A stretch of 64,000 bases of DNA from CBDDGJ01 sp965227805 (GCA_965227805.1 CBDDGJ010000003.1:248001-312000); one strand, 5' to 3'; shown: positions 29,454 to 38,335, numbered from the stretch's first letter. Numbers and translations: made by a program. Notes: generated by a model not told the origin, from the sequence alone.

Positions 29454-31088
29454 ATGCGTAAGGTATTTGAGTGCCGCCGCGCGCTTACGATGAATCCGGT
29501 ATGCCCGCATGCAACCCATATTGCCGTTGAAGACGGGCGCATTTTGGCCGTAGGCACAAAGGAGGATGTCGCCGCATGGGGCGATATGCCGGTCGATACG
29601 CAGTTTAAGGATAAGATATTCATGCCCGGCTTTGTGGAAGGCCATACGCATCTTATGGAGGGCATGTTATGGGATTATCATTATATCGGTTATTATGATC
29701 GGCGCGGGCCAGATGGACGTGTGCATAAGGGCTTAAAGACGATTGACGCGCTTATTGACCATCTTAAATCCATCGCAGCAGCACGGGAGGATAAAACCAC
29801 CCCGATTATCGCGTGGGGGTTCGACCCGATATTTTTTGAACGGCGCCTACATGCAGATGATTTGGATGCAGTCGCAACAGATTGCCCCGTCCTCGCCTTA
29901 CATGCGAGCCTGCATATTATCAGCGCAAATCATTATACCATGCAGCAAGCAGGCGTGGACACAAATAGCAATTCGGAAAATATCCGCCGTGATGCAGCAG
30001 GTAAACTTACTGGAGAATTTTTAGGCCCCCCCGGCATGTTTATGGCCTTGCGCGTGGTTGACCTTAATTTATTCGCCCAAACCAGTGCACCACAAACCTT
30101 ATGGAATTTTGCCGGTGTGTGCCGCGAAGCAGGCGTGACCACTGCAACCGATTTAACCAATCCACTGGATGAACCAACCGTTGCCAATTTGCTAAGCGTC
30201 ACCGGAAATGATGATTTTCCCTTACGCCTAGCCATGGCGTATCGGGGAGAAAATAGCGAAAATGCACTTTCCCGCTTGCAGGAATTAGCCCCCCAACAAA
30301 CCGATAAATTACGTATGAATTTTATCAAACTTGTCGCTGATGGGTCTATCCAGGGGTTTAGTGCGCGCTTAAAATGGCCAGGCTATTTTAACGGGGCGCC
30401 CAATGGGTTATGGTATATTGAGCCTGCACGCTTACGTGAATTGGTAAAACTATATCATGATGCGGGCTTTCAAATTCATATTCACACCAATGGCGATGCG
30501 GCAACTGATTCAGCATTAGATGCAATCGAAGCCGCGCTCACCACAACGCCACGTCCCGATCATCGTCACACATTGCAGCATTGTCAAATGGCAAATTATG
30601 CCCACTATAAGCGTATGCAAGCACTTGGGGTGGGGGTTAATTTATTTTCTAATCATATTTATTATTGGGGAGATGCCCATATAAGCACCACAATGGGGCC
30701 GGAACGCGCCGCCCGCCTAGACGATGCCGGCGGGGCTGTGGCGCATAATGTGCCGCTTGCCATTCATTCGGATGCACCGGTAACAGCGGTTGCCCCCTTA
30801 TTTACTGCATGGTGCGCCATAAACCGCCTGACCCCAACAGGGCAAAAGCTCGGCGGGGATGCCCAGGCCATCAGCCTGGATGACGCGCTTTATGCCATCA
30901 CAATGGGCGCAGCCTATTCATTAAAAATGGATGACGAAGTCGGCAGCATCGAAACCGGAAAGCGCGCCGATTTCGCCATACTTGATGATGACCCTTATCA
31001 TGTGTCACATGCGACCTTGAAAGATATAAGGGTGCATGGCACAATTTTGGGGGGCACAGCTTTTCTTAATCAGCATCAGCATGATTAA
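29454..31088 (+). CDS. Amidohydrolase of the YtcJ-like family
   Basis: The 544-residue product is a metal-dependent amidohydrolase with the TIM-barrel signatures HTH (residues 64-66, in GFVEGHTHLMEG), HIHTNGDAA, HTLQH and HSDAPVT, and the small C-terminal beta-domain (GSIETGKRADFAILDDDP). It fits the YtcJ/LAF3 branch, which includes N-substituted formamide deformylases. Substrate unknown. A strong ribosome site (AAGGAG) precedes the ATG. It heads a plus-strand run: the CobW gene starts 3 bp after it. Confidence 0.9.
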   Translation: MRKVFECRRALTMNPVCPHATHIAVEDGRILAVGTKEDVAAWGDMPVDTQFKDKIFMPGFVEGHTHLMEGMLWDYHYIGYYDRRGPDGRVHKGLKTIDALIDHLKSIAAAREDKTTPIIAWGFDPIFFERRLHADDLDAVATDCPVLALHASLHIISANHYTMQQAGVDTNSNSENIRRDAAGKLTGEFLGPPGMFMALRVVDLNLFAQTSAPQTLWNFAGVCREAGVTTATDLTNPLDEPTVANLLSVTGNDDFPLRLAMAYRGENSENALSRLQELAPQQTDKLRMNFIKLVADGSIQGFSARLKWPGYFNGAPNGLWYIEPARLRELVKLYHDAGFQIHIHTNGDAATDSALDAIEAALTTTPRPDHRHTLQHCQMANYAHYKRMQALGVGVNLFSNHIYYWGDAHISTTMGPERAARLDDAGGAVAHNVPLAIHSDAPVTAVAPLFTAWCAINRLTPTGQKLGGDAQAISLDDALYAITMGAAYSLKMDDEVGSIETGKRADFAILDDDPYHVSHATLKDIRVHGTILGGTAFLNQHQHD

Positions 31089-31091
31089 AAT

Positions 31092-32009
31092 ATGGTGGTG
31101 CCTCTAACAATTATTAGCGGTTTTTTGGGTGCGGGAAAAACCACATTGCTCAACCGTCTGCTCACCCGGGCTGGCACAGAACGCATTACCGCGATTGTGA
31201 ATGATTTCGGCGCGCTCAATATTGATGCGGAACTTGTCGCGCATCATGATGGCGCAATGATTGCGCTTACAAATGGATGCGCCTGCTGCACGCTTGGCGA
31301 TGACTTAGCCCGCGCATTGGCGCAAATTCTGGCGCAAGACAGCGTGCCCGATCATATTATTATTGAGGCAAGCGGTGTAAGTAATCCGGAAAATATTGCC
31401 GCCTTTGCCGCCGTGGATAAAGATTTGCGGCTAAATATGATTGTTACGCTCATTGACGCGGCACATTTTTTATCGACCTACCAAAACCCCGATTTAACCG
31501 ATATGATGCTGCGTCAAATCATACCGGCACATATGCTCTTGCTCACCAAAACCGATTTAACGGATGCGCAGAGCTGCACCGAAATTACCCGCATCATTCG
31601 CCAACATAATCGGCATGCCGGCCTTATGCCCATTACCCATGGCAATTATCCATATGACTTGTTTCATGCGGATATGGCCGGTCTACAAAGTAATTACGTA
31701 GCACAGAGCGAAACCGCACACGGGCTTACCGCCTGGAGTGGGCATATAGACGCTTTTTGCCCGCGTGAAACTATTCTGGCACATATAGCTCATTTTGCGC
31801 CGGCACTTTTGCGTGCCAAAGCACTCTTGCATGATGCGCAAGGCCATTATATCCTGCATTATGTTGCAGGGCATGGCGAGATAGAAGATGCGCCCCATAT
31901 AGACCCGAATGGTCATTGCGTGCTGATCGGCACGCGCAACATGCCCGCCGTGACGGAAATTGCTTCCCATATGCGTAATATAATCAATGCAGCAAAAGAC
32001 AAGGTATAA
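31092..32009 (+). CDS. CobW/COG0523-family GTP-binding metallochaperone
   Basis: The 305-residue product has the Walker A motif GFLGAGKTT at 10-18, the metal-binding CxCC motif at Cys63-Cys65-Cys66 (NGCACCTLGDD), a base-specificity motif TKTDL, and a CobW C-terminal domain. COG0523 proteins load cobalt, zinc or nickel into client enzymes. Because it lies 3 bp after a metal-dependent amidohydrolase gene, I infer that the amidohydrolase could be its client. There are no cobalamin genes nearby. Confidence 0.9.
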   Translation: MVVPLTIISGFLGAGKTTLLNRLLTRAGTERITAIVNDFGALNIDAELVAHHDGAMIALTNGCACCTLGDDLARALAQILAQDSVPDHIIIEASGVSNPENIAAFAAVDKDLRLNMIVTLIDAAHFLSTYQNPDLTDMMLRQIIPAHMLLLTKTDLTDAQSCTEITRIIRQHNRHAGLMPITHGNYPYDLFHADMAGLQSNYVAQSETAHGLTAWSGHIDAFCPRETILAHIAHFAPALLRAKALLHDAQGHYILHYVAGHGEIEDAPHIDPNGHCVLIGTRNMPAVTEIASHMRNIINAAKDKV

Positions 32010-32015
32010 TTTATT

Positions 32016-32621
32016 ATGATTTGGGACATACCAACACGCATATTTCATTGGGGCTTTGTTATTGCCATTAGTGGCGCCTATATCAGCGGCGAGCGGGGAC
32101 ATACGGTCTGGCATGAATGGTTTGGTTTGAGCGCGCTTGGGCTTCTTATATTTCGGCTTATTTGGGGATTTATAGGCCCCACCCCAGCGCGTTTTTCACA
32201 GTTTTTATATGCGCCACGCGTCATCATAAACTATGCACATAATTTTATAAAACGCATGGGGCAAGACTATCACGGACATAATCCGCTGGGCGGGCTTGCC
32301 GTTATCGCCATGCTTGGCCTGATGGCTCTTATGGTTATAACCGGCCTGTTTAATAGTGATGATATATTATATGAAGCCCCGCTTGCACGCATTTGGCCTG
32401 CTTTCATATCCCTTGCCGGTAGTCTGCATGCTACCTTCCATAGTGCTATTATTCCGCTTATCGCGCTGCATATTGGTGCCATTATTATGCATCGCGTCTG
32501 GCTTGGCGAAAAGCTGCTACAGCGTATGACAAGCACCGCCCCCGCCCCCCAAACCAAAACCGGTCTTGTTTTACTCGCACTTTGCCTCATCTGTGCATGG
32601 AGTTTACGCTTTATCGGATAA
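32016..32621 (+). CDS. Cytochrome b561-family membrane protein
   Basis: The 201-residue product begins IWDIPTRIFHWGF and continues with HTVWHEWFGLSALGLLIFRLIWGF: the b-type haem pattern of the cytochrome b561 / Ni-Fe hydrogenase cytochrome subunit family. Haem-ligand candidates are His11 and later histidines (SLHATFHS, ALHIG). There are four to five membrane segments. It probably passes electrons between quinol and a periplasmic partner; no partner cytochrome is next to it. It starts 6 bp after the CobW gene. Confidence 0.88.
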   Translation: MIWDIPTRIFHWGFVIAISGAYISGERGHTVWHEWFGLSALGLLIFRLIWGFIGPTPARFSQFLYAPRVIINYAHNFIKRMGQDYHGHNPLGGLAVIAMLGLMALMVITGLFNSDDILYEAPLARIWPAFISLAGSLHATFHSAIIPLIALHIGAIIMHRVWLGEKLLQRMTSTAPAPQTKTGLVLLALCLICAWSLRFIG

Positions 32622-32666
32622 TTTGTTTTGATTTTCCGCGCGGCACATGTTAGTAAAATAACCATT

Positions 32667-33107
32667 ATGACTCGCTTTATATTTGCTTTTTTAGCTCTCA
32701 TGCTAAGTTTCGTTTCAGCGCATGCTGTTTCATCACGCTATATTGCTTTATCACAAAGCTATATGGCGCAAGCACAAACTGCACTTGAAAATCAAAAGCT
32801 GGAGGAAGCCCGTGCATTATTGGAGCGTGCCCTTGCCTCTAACCCAGCCAATGCACAAGCCTACACACTTATTGGCCGTATCCATATTTTACAAGATGAT
32901 ACAGCCGAGGGTGTGCGTCTTATTGAAATAGGGTTGACGATTGAACCTGACCAAAAACAGGCCTATATCTGGCAAGGCAAGGCTTATTTGGCATTAGATA
33001 AAATAGAGGATGCACAAAAAGTGCTTGAAAAATTAACCACCCTTTGTGGTGATTGTGCGCAAATAGATACGCTTGCACAAGCAATCATGGCAGTATCCGA
33101 AAAATAA
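32667..33107 (+). CDS. Small exported tetratricopeptide repeat protein
   Basis: The 146-residue product begins with a signal peptide (MTRFIFAFLALMLSFVSAHA) followed by two to three TPR motifs (ALENQKLEEARALLERAL, NPANAQAYTLIGRIHILQ, DQKQAYIWQGKAYLALD). A Cys pair LCGDC is near the C terminus. The ATG at 32667 is chosen because it starts at the signal peptide; an in-frame TTG at 32628 is the alternative. Function unknown; a periplasmic scaffold is likely. It ends 9 bp before guaA. Confidence 0.8.
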   Translation: MTRFIFAFLALMLSFVSAHAVSSRYIALSQSYMAQAQTALENQKLEEARALLERALASNPANAQAYTLIGRIHILQDDTAEGVRLIEIGLTIEPDQKQAYIWQGKAYLALDKIEDAQKVLEKLTTLCGDCAQIDTLAQAIMAVSEK

Positions 33108-33116
33108 CACCGCCTT

Positions 33117-34661
33117 ATGGATAAAATTCTTATCGTAGATTTCGGTTCGCAAGTCACGCAACTGATTGCCCGGCGCGTGCGTGAGATAGGCGTATTTTGC
33201 GAAGTTATCCCCTTTAACAAAGCAGGAGCGATATTTCCGCAATTCGGGGCGCGGGGCATTATTTTATCGGGTGGCCCTCAAAGCGTAACCCAAACCGATA
33301 CACCGCGCATTGCCGAGACTATCCTTACAAGTGGCTTGCCGATTTTGGGCATTTGTTATGGCGAACAAGCCTTATGCGCCCAGCTTGGCGGCGCGGTGCG
33401 TGCAAGCGAGGCGCGTGAATTTGGGCGTGCCAGCTTAACCATTAAGCGCGCCTCGCCTCTCTTCGCCTCCATTGCAGAAGTCGGCGAAGATATGAGCGTA
33501 TGGATGAGCCATGGGGATCGGGTCGATAAGCTGCCCGATGGCTTTGAGGTAATCGGCACCAGCCCCCATGCTCCTTTTGCAGCAATCGCTGATGAAACCC
33601 GCAAAATTTACGGTGTTCAGTTCCACCCCGAAGTGGTGCACACCCCCCAGGGCGGAAAATTATTGGAAAATTTCGTGCGCCTGATTGCCGGCTGCAATAA
33701 TACATGGACAATGGCTGCCTTTCGTGAAACGGCGCTTATCGATATTCGCGCACAAGTGGGAGATGGCCACGTCATATGCGGGCTTTCGGGCGGTGTGGAT
33801 AGCACTGTCGTTGCCGTGCTGTTGCATGAGGCCATTGGCGATCAGCTTACATGCGTTTATGTTGATACAGGCATGATGCGCCAGGGCGAAAGCGCGCAAG
33901 TGGTCGATTTATTCCGTGAGCATTATAATATCAGGCTTATTCACGCGGATGCATCTGATATATTTTTGCAAAAATTATCCGGCATAACCGACCCCGAACA
34001 AAAGCGTAAAATTATTGGCGGCACATTTATTGATATATTTGAATCCCATACCCAAAAAATTGACAATGTGCGCTTTTTGGCGCAAGGCACGCTTTATCCG
34101 GATGTGATTGAAAGTGTTTCTTTTGCTGGCGGGCCCAGTGTTACGATTAAAAGCCACCATAATGTGGGGGGCTTGCCGGAACGGATGAATCTGGAACTGG
34201 TTGAGCCGGTGCGCGCTTTGTTCAAAGATGAGGTGCGCGCTTTGGGTGCAGAGCTTGGTTTGCCACACGCATTTATTAAGCGTCATCCCTTTCCAGGCCC
34301 CGGCCTTGCCATTCGCATTCCCGGGGAGATTACGCGCGAGAAGCTGGATATTTTACGCAAGGCCGATGCGATTTATTTGGAGGAAATTCATAAAAACGGG
34401 CTTTATGACGCAATCTGGCAAGCCTTTGCGGTTTTATTGCCCGTGCGTAGCGTTGGCGTTATGGGGGACGCACGCAGCTATGATTATGTGTGCGCCTTGC
34501 GCGCTGTAACCTCGGTGGATGGCATGACGGCAGATTATTATCCATTCTCACATGAGTTTTTATCGCATGTTTCCACCCGTCTTATCAATGAGGTGCGCGG
34601 CATTAACCGGATTGTCTATGATGTCACCTCCAAACCCCCCGGCACGATTGAGTGGGAATGA
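33117..34661 (+). CDS. guaA: GMP synthase (glutamine-hydrolysing)
   Basis: GuaA converts XMP to GMP using ATP and glutamine. The 514-residue product has the class-I glutamine amidotransferase domain with nucleophile Cys80 (GICYGEQ) and FHPE, followed by the ATP-pyrophosphatase P-loop LSGGVDSTV and the GuaA C-terminal dimerisation domain ending PPGTIEWE, the invariant family tail. Length is standard. One small departure is GICYGEQ where most homologues have GICYGMQ. A 64-codon ORF starts immediately after its stop. Confidence 0.97.
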   Translation: MDKILIVDFGSQVTQLIARRVREIGVFCEVIPFNKAGAIFPQFGARGIILSGGPQSVTQTDTPRIAETILTSGLPILGICYGEQALCAQLGGAVRASEAREFGRASLTIKRASPLFASIAEVGEDMSVWMSHGDRVDKLPDGFEVIGTSPHAPFAAIADETRKIYGVQFHPEVVHTPQGGKLLENFVRLIAGCNNTWTMAAFRETALIDIRAQVGDGHVICGLSGGVDSTVVAVLLHEAIGDQLTCVYVDTGMMRQGESAQVVDLFREHYNIRLIHADASDIFLQKLSGITDPEQKRKIIGGTFIDIFESHTQKIDNVRFLAQGTLYPDVIESVSFAGGPSVTIKSHHNVGGLPERMNLELVEPVRALFKDEVRALGAELGLPHAFIKRHPFPGPGLAIRIPGEITREKLDILRKADAIYLEEIHKNGLYDAIWQAFAVLLPVRSVGVMGDARSYDYVCALRAVTSVDGMTADYYPFSHEFLSHVSTRLINEVRGINRIVYDVTSKPPGTIEWE

Positions 34662-34856
34662 ATGATTTGTATTAAAACCGATATTCCGCAAGAGATTTGC
34701 GATATTGATGATGAGCTGAAAGCCATCTACCACAGCAAAGATACTGTGTGTATTTGGGTGTTTAGAACCAGAGAAGACCGAAATAGGTTTATGGATGAAA
34801 CTGTTGGAATGTTAAAAGATGCACGCGAAACACATTTCGCGGCATTTTACGCATAG
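34662..34856 (+). CDS. Hypothetical small protein abutting guaA
   Basis: The ATG follows the guaA stop codon directly (TGAATG), as in translational coupling. The 64-residue product is acidic to neutral, with a predicted helical N-terminal half and an IWVFRTREDRNRF segment. I do not recognise a family. The tight junction supports it as a real gene; composition is closer to the AT-rich genes on its right than to guaA. Confidence 0.45.
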   Translation: MICIKTDIPQEICDIDDELKAIYHSKDTVCIWVFRTREDRNRFMDETVGMLKDARETHFAAFYA

Positions 34857-34939
34857 TTACTAACTGCTTACCAACACGAAAAAATATCATTTGTTTTGAA
34901 TGCTTTAAGGGTATGTTAATTATTGAGTGAGAACACTAT

Positions 34940-35290
34940 ATGTTCAAAGGATCTTGTCATTGTAAGAAAGTTCGTTTTCAAATAGAGGCTGATAATATCT
35001 ATGAGGGCCTATACAGATGTAATTGTTCTTTATGTAAAAAGAAATCAATCGTAATGAAACCAGTATCACAGGCGTTTTTTACCCTGTTAGACGGTAAAGC
35101 ATATTTAGGTTTATACAAATGGAATAAAAATATTGCCGAGCATTATTTTTGTAAACTATGCGGGGTTTACACGCATCACAAGCGAAGAAGATATCCGGAT
35201 CAAATTTCAGTAAATTTTGCCTGTTTAGATGATTTAGACCCTCCTGAAGAAAGCACTATAGGCTTAGCGGATGGCGCTAGTCATGATTAA
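34940..35290 (+). CDS. GFA-family (CENP-V domain) zinc protein
   Basis: The 116-residue product has the cysteine pattern of the GFA/CENP-V domain: GSCHCKKVRF at 5-14, RCNCSLCKKK and FCKLCGVYTHH, enough for the two zinc sites. The family was named for a glutathione-dependent formaldehyde-activating enzyme; most members have no proven activity. It is the first of the AT-rich accessory genes. Its end overlaps a 39-codon ORF on the same strand. Confidence 0.88.
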   Translation: MFKGSCHCKKVRFQIEADNIYEGLYRCNCSLCKKKSIVMKPVSQAFFTLLDGKAYLGLYKWNKNIAEHYFCKLCGVYTHHKRRRYPDQISVNFACLDDLDPPEESTIGLADGASHD

Positions 35291-35402
35291 AGAACAAAAC
35301 TCTTCGTCTAACTTTCAATTATGTGGTTTTGATAGCCCTGAGGCCATTGCTATACAAGGCTTCCCGCTATACGATACAAGTGAATGGGAGCAACTATTTT
35401 GA
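35283..35402 (+). CDS. Possible 39-residue coupling ORF between the GFA and VOC genes
   Basis: An ATG at 35283 lies inside the last codons of the GFA gene in another frame; an in-frame ATG at 35271 is an alternative. Its stop TGA (35400-35402) overlaps a TTG that could start the VOC gene. The product ends EWEQLF and matches nothing I know. It may be a translational coupler, the tail of a decayed gene, or chance. Confidence 0.3.
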   Translation: MIKEQNSSSNFQLCGFDSPEAIAIQGFPLYDTSEWEQLF

Positions 35403-35770
35403 CTGAAAAGTTTCATCTTTCTATTGGCGTTAAATCTCTAAAAGAAACCAAGGAATTCTATCGCGATGTAATGGGTGCCGACATTACCTATGAAGGTGAT
35501 TATATAAACATAGATTTTTATGGCACCCAGATAACACTTAAAGGTAACGCAGAAATAAATGTCGAACTTGCAGATTTTCATTTTGGCGTTAACTTACCGT
35601 TAGATAAGTTCAAAAAATTAGAAAATAATATAAGCAAGACTCATTCAAGATGGATTCATACGCCACTTCATATAGTTGATGCAGGAACTGAAATGGAGAG
35701 ACAAAAGATGTATTTAACTTGTCCCAACGGATATTTGATAGAACTAAAGGGTTATAAAAACCTAACTTAG
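35399..35770 (+). CDS. VOC-family (glyoxalase/bleomycin-resistance-like) protein
   Basis: The product begins FHLSIGVKSLKETKEFYRDVMGAD, the classic opening of the vicinal oxygen chelate fold, and ends with CPNGYLIELKGY, which supplies the usual C-terminal Glu metal ligand; the N-terminal His is at FH. Two VOC modules are present in ~123 residues. I prefer the TTG at 35399 (GGGAG eight bases upstream, overlap with the preceding stop) over the ATG at 35384, which has no ribosome site. Substrate unknown. Confidence 0.8.
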   Translation: MTEKFHLSIGVKSLKETKEFYRDVMGADITYEGDYINIDFYGTQITLKGNAEINVELADFHFGVNLPLDKFKKLENNISKTHSRWIHTPLHIVDAGTEMERQKMYLTCPNGYLIELKGYKNLT

Positions 35771-35898
35771 TAGATGGGGCTTATACACTGCGTAACCGAT
35801 AAAAGATAATATGTTGATAAGTATAAGACAGAAAGATAAGATATTATGCGAAAAATAACACGCGTTTAGATAAGATAATGAGTGAGTGGGAGTAAAAA

Positions 35899-36558
35899 AT
35901 GAATTTATTAGCAGGTTCAACAGGGTCTTTGGGTAATGAGATTCTAAAAGAATTAGGTGCACATGAAATGCCAACCATAGCTTTAGGCAGAAGAGCCATA
36001 GCTAACTTACCGGATTGCGCGCAAGAATTGATCATTGATTTTAATCACCTTGCAACAATAGACTTTCCCAGAATAGATCATGTGTATCTCGCCCTAGGAT
36101 ATCCTTTATATTATCACAATGTAATGGGGGCGATGGGCTCTGCGCTAAAAGAAAGTTTTTTCCAGGTAGATTTTACCTATCAATTTGAGATAGCCAAAAA
36201 AGCTAAACAGGCAGGTGCCAAACATATTTCACTGATTTCAGCAGCAGGCGCGAATCCAAATTCTATAAATTATTACTTAAAAACCAAAGGACTGCTTGAA
36301 GAGGAAATAATTAAACTTGGGTTTGATAGCATAAATATATTTCAGCCCGGGCACCTTATCGGGAATAAGGTTAGGTTCGATATAATTTTAGTCGATATAA
36401 TATCTTTTATTAGTGATCCTTTTTTACATGGACCTTTTAAGAAATTTAGAAGCATTTCAGTAAAAAAACTTTCAAAGTCGGTCATAAATAATTCTCTGGA
36501 TAAAAAAGCCGGAATAAATTACTTTCAATTCGAAGATTTCATTTCAACAGCCGACTAA
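35899..36558 (+). CDS. NAD(P)-binding SDR-like protein (HTATIP2/YbjT-type)
   Basis: The 219-residue product starts with a Rossmann nucleotide-binding motif GSTGSLGNEIL and has the LISAAGANPNSINYYLKTKG segment characteristic of atypical short-chain dehydrogenases near TIP30/HTATIP2, with a Y-x3-K pair (YYLKTK). Activity unknown. The codon usage is AT-rich like its neighbours. A weak purine-rich ribosome site (GAGTGGGAG) precedes the ATG. Confidence 0.8.
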   Translation: MNLLAGSTGSLGNEILKELGAHEMPTIALGRRAIANLPDCAQELIIDFNHLATIDFPRIDHVYLALGYPLYYHNVMGAMGSALKESFFQVDFTYQFEIAKKAKQAGAKHISLISAAGANPNSINYYLKTKGLLEEEIIKLGFDSINIFQPGHLIGNKVRFDIILVDIISFISDPFLHGPFKKFRSISVKKLSKSVINNSLDKKAGINYFQFEDFISTAD

Positions 36559-36566
36559 GTTAGTTA

Positions 36567-36683
36567 CCATGATTAGAAGCTGTAAATATGCAGCTTAATG
36601 AGCAGTCAATTACGGGTTTTTATGTTCGACCAGATAATAGCTGGGGTAATTACCGCTGTTGGAAGCAACCACCCAAACCATGC
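36567..36683. repeat. 117-bp direct repeat, copy 1
   Basis: This stretch matches 37656-37772 in the same orientation with about 9 mismatches in 117 (~92%) and no gaps. It includes a hairpin AAGCTG / CAGCTT at 36577-36596 and, on the minus strand, the last 25 codons plus stop of a DUF2306-like gene. The two copies bracket the FkbM-like gene. Confidence 0.85.
36606..36683 (-). pseudogene. Truncated C-terminal remnant of a DUF2306 gene
   Basis: Read on the minus strand, the segment codes for GWLLPTAVITPAI then NIKTRN and a stop, the same reading frame as the C terminus of the intact gene at 37695 (changes V to F, V to I, W to S). Nothing upstream on that strand continues the gene. It is therefore a 3' fragment left from a duplication or replacement. 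Confidence 0.7.
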
Positions 36684-36794
36684 GCACAGTGCCTCACAAT
36701 GCAAAGCTTTATCATTGCAATTACTTGCTTTTAGTCTATATTATTAGATATAAATTTACAAATTATAGCAATTATTACGGATAATGAAAAGTTT

Positions 36795-37544
36795 ATGAAA
36801 GCAATACTACCAAGTTTTTTCTCAGTCAACCAAGCAATTGATTTGGTTCGCATTGGGAGGGATTATGATGGAGGTTATCTCGTTTCAAAATCTGACATAG
36901 AAAAGTCTGAACTATTGATAGCGTTAGGTATTTATGATGATTGGAGTTTTGAAAGTGATTTTGTGAAGTATAATGATATCAAAGTTATTGCTTACGATGC
37001 ATCAGTAGACTTTCGATTTTGGGTAAAGCAAGCGCTTATCGAGACTGTTAAAAACCCCTTAAACTTATACATCGTAAAAAAATATATTTCTTATACAAAG
37101 TTTTTCAAAGGCAAACGTAAGTATGTTAAGAAATTTGTTGGCTTGAATTGTGAAAGCCAATTATATTGCACATTCTTAGACGTGTTAAATGAAACCAATC
37201 ATAAAAATATTTTCTTGAAGATTGATATTGAAGGTTCTGAATATCGATTTTTGGATGATATAGTCGCCAATGAAGAAAGAATTACTGGATTAGTAATTGA
37301 ATTGCACGATTGCGATATCCATCTTCCAAAAATTGAAACGTTTATTAATAGTTTTGGATTGAAATTAATTCATATTCACGCAAATAATTTTGCGCAGATA
37401 AGATCAGATGACAGTTTGCCGTTAGTTTTGGAACTCACATTTAGTAAACACGCTAACACATCTGCTTCAAATAATTTCCCTCATAAATTAGATATGCCTA
37501 ATAACAAAAATGAAGCAGAAATTGAACTTTCGATTGATAGCTGA
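36795..37544 (+). CDS. FkbM-like methyltransferase
   Basis: The 249-residue product contains IFLKIDIEGSEY at 139-150, the hallmark of the FkbM family of SAM-dependent methyltransferases, and GRDYDGGYLV near residue 21-30, also found in that family. The usual targets are sugars or polyketides; none can be named here. It is strongly AT-rich and is bracketed by two copies of a 117-bp repeat, which suggests it entered by recombination. The last ~25 residues (Asn/Ser/Glu-rich) look unconserved. Confidence 0.72.
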   Translation: MKAILPSFFSVNQAIDLVRIGRDYDGGYLVSKSDIEKSELLIALGIYDDWSFESDFVKYNDIKVIAYDASVDFRFWVKQALIETVKNPLNLYIVKKYISYTKFFKGKRKYVKKFVGLNCESQLYCTFLDVLNETNHKNIFLKIDIEGSEYRFLDDIVANEERITGLVIELHDCDIHLPKIETFINSFGLKLIHIHANNFAQIRSDDSLPLVLELTFSKHANTSASNNFPHKLDMPNNKNEAEIELSIDS

Positions 37545-37655
37545 AATTAGCTGAATTATTTTGCTATACTAGCATAGCACCACTCTTAAAAATTTCTCTT
37601 TATTAAGCCACATTTGTTCTACGTCCAGCAGCCATCCATCAAAACAAATAATCCG

Positions 37656-37772
37656 CCATAATTAAAAGCTGTAAATATGCAGCTTAATCAATAGTCAATT
37701 ACGGGTTTTTATGTTCCACCAGACAATAGCTGGTGTAATTACCGCTGTTGGAAGCAACCACCCAACCCATGC
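37656..37772. repeat. 117-bp direct repeat, copy 2
   Basis: This is the intact context: the last 25 codons and stop of the DUF2306 gene (minus strand) plus 39 bp of downstream sequence carrying the hairpin. It pairs with the copy at 36567-36683. Confidence 0.85.
37661..37685 (-). terminator. Candidate terminator of the DUF2306 gene
   Basis: A 6-bp stem (AAGCTG / CAGCTT, 8-base loop, 37666-37685) followed on the minus strand by TTTTAATT lies 10 bp after the stop. The stem is conserved in the repeat copy at 36577-36596. Confidence 0.45.
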
Positions 37773-38309
37773 AGGATCAAAAGGGACATTAACAACGAGA
37801 ACGGCAGTTATAACGGCGATTGTTCCGGCCAGCATATTGGTTAAGTGTTTCGCTATTCGTGCTTTTCCTATCGCTGTTTTATTCTTATGGCTCCTAAAAT
37901 CAACATAACCCAAGGCAATGGCTAAAAATCCAAAAACGAGAAGCACGATATATTGCGAATTATTATTCGAGACGTAAATTGCAGCCAGTATCCACATGCC
38001 TAGTCCTGATAAAATCATTAAACTAACGGCAATCCAATCTAAAATAGTTACCTCACCCTTTCTATTTCGTGCAAAGCGCATACCCGCAAAAGCTAGGTAG
38101 AAAGAAAAGATAGCGATTAAAAACAAAAATATATTGCTATTGATAATCGACATTGGAATAGCGGTTAAGAAGATAACCAGCATGCACCAAAAATATGTTC
38201 TACCGGAAAGAACATGAAGCCGTTTGCCTTTCTTGGCTAAAACTGCCAAGGCGGCACAAAGCAGAGCAATTGTTCCAGCCAGGATATGTAGTGATAATAA
38301 AATCTGCAT
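37695..38309 (-). CDS. DUF2306-family membrane protein
   Basis: The 204-residue product has six or so hydrophobic segments and the family features LHILAGTIALLCAALAVLAKKG and HVLSGRTYFW, with conserved His residues. The function of DUF2306 proteins is unknown. The start at 38309 is preferred because it coincides with the family's N terminus; the in-frame ATG at 38408 would add an AT-rich leader that overlaps the divergent tetR gene. It is transcribed divergently from that gene, which probably controls it. Confidence 0.85.
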   Translation of the reverse strand: MQILLSLHILAGTIALLCAALAVLAKKGKRLHVLSGRTYFWCMLVIFLTAIPMSIINSNIFLFLIAIFSFYLAFAGMRFARNRKGEVTILDWIAVSLMILSGLGMWILAAIYVSNNNSQYIVLLVFGFLAIALGYVDFRSHKNKTAIGKARIAKHLTNMLAGTIAVITAVLVVNVPFDPAWVGWLLPTAVITPAIVWWNIKTRN

Positions 38310-38335
38310 GATATTATTTACTTTTTCTGTTATTA

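Noticed and set aside
33442..33711. Antisense frames opposite guaA
   Set aside because: guaA is full length with all catalytic motifs; the antisense products are Arg/Ser-rich shadows.
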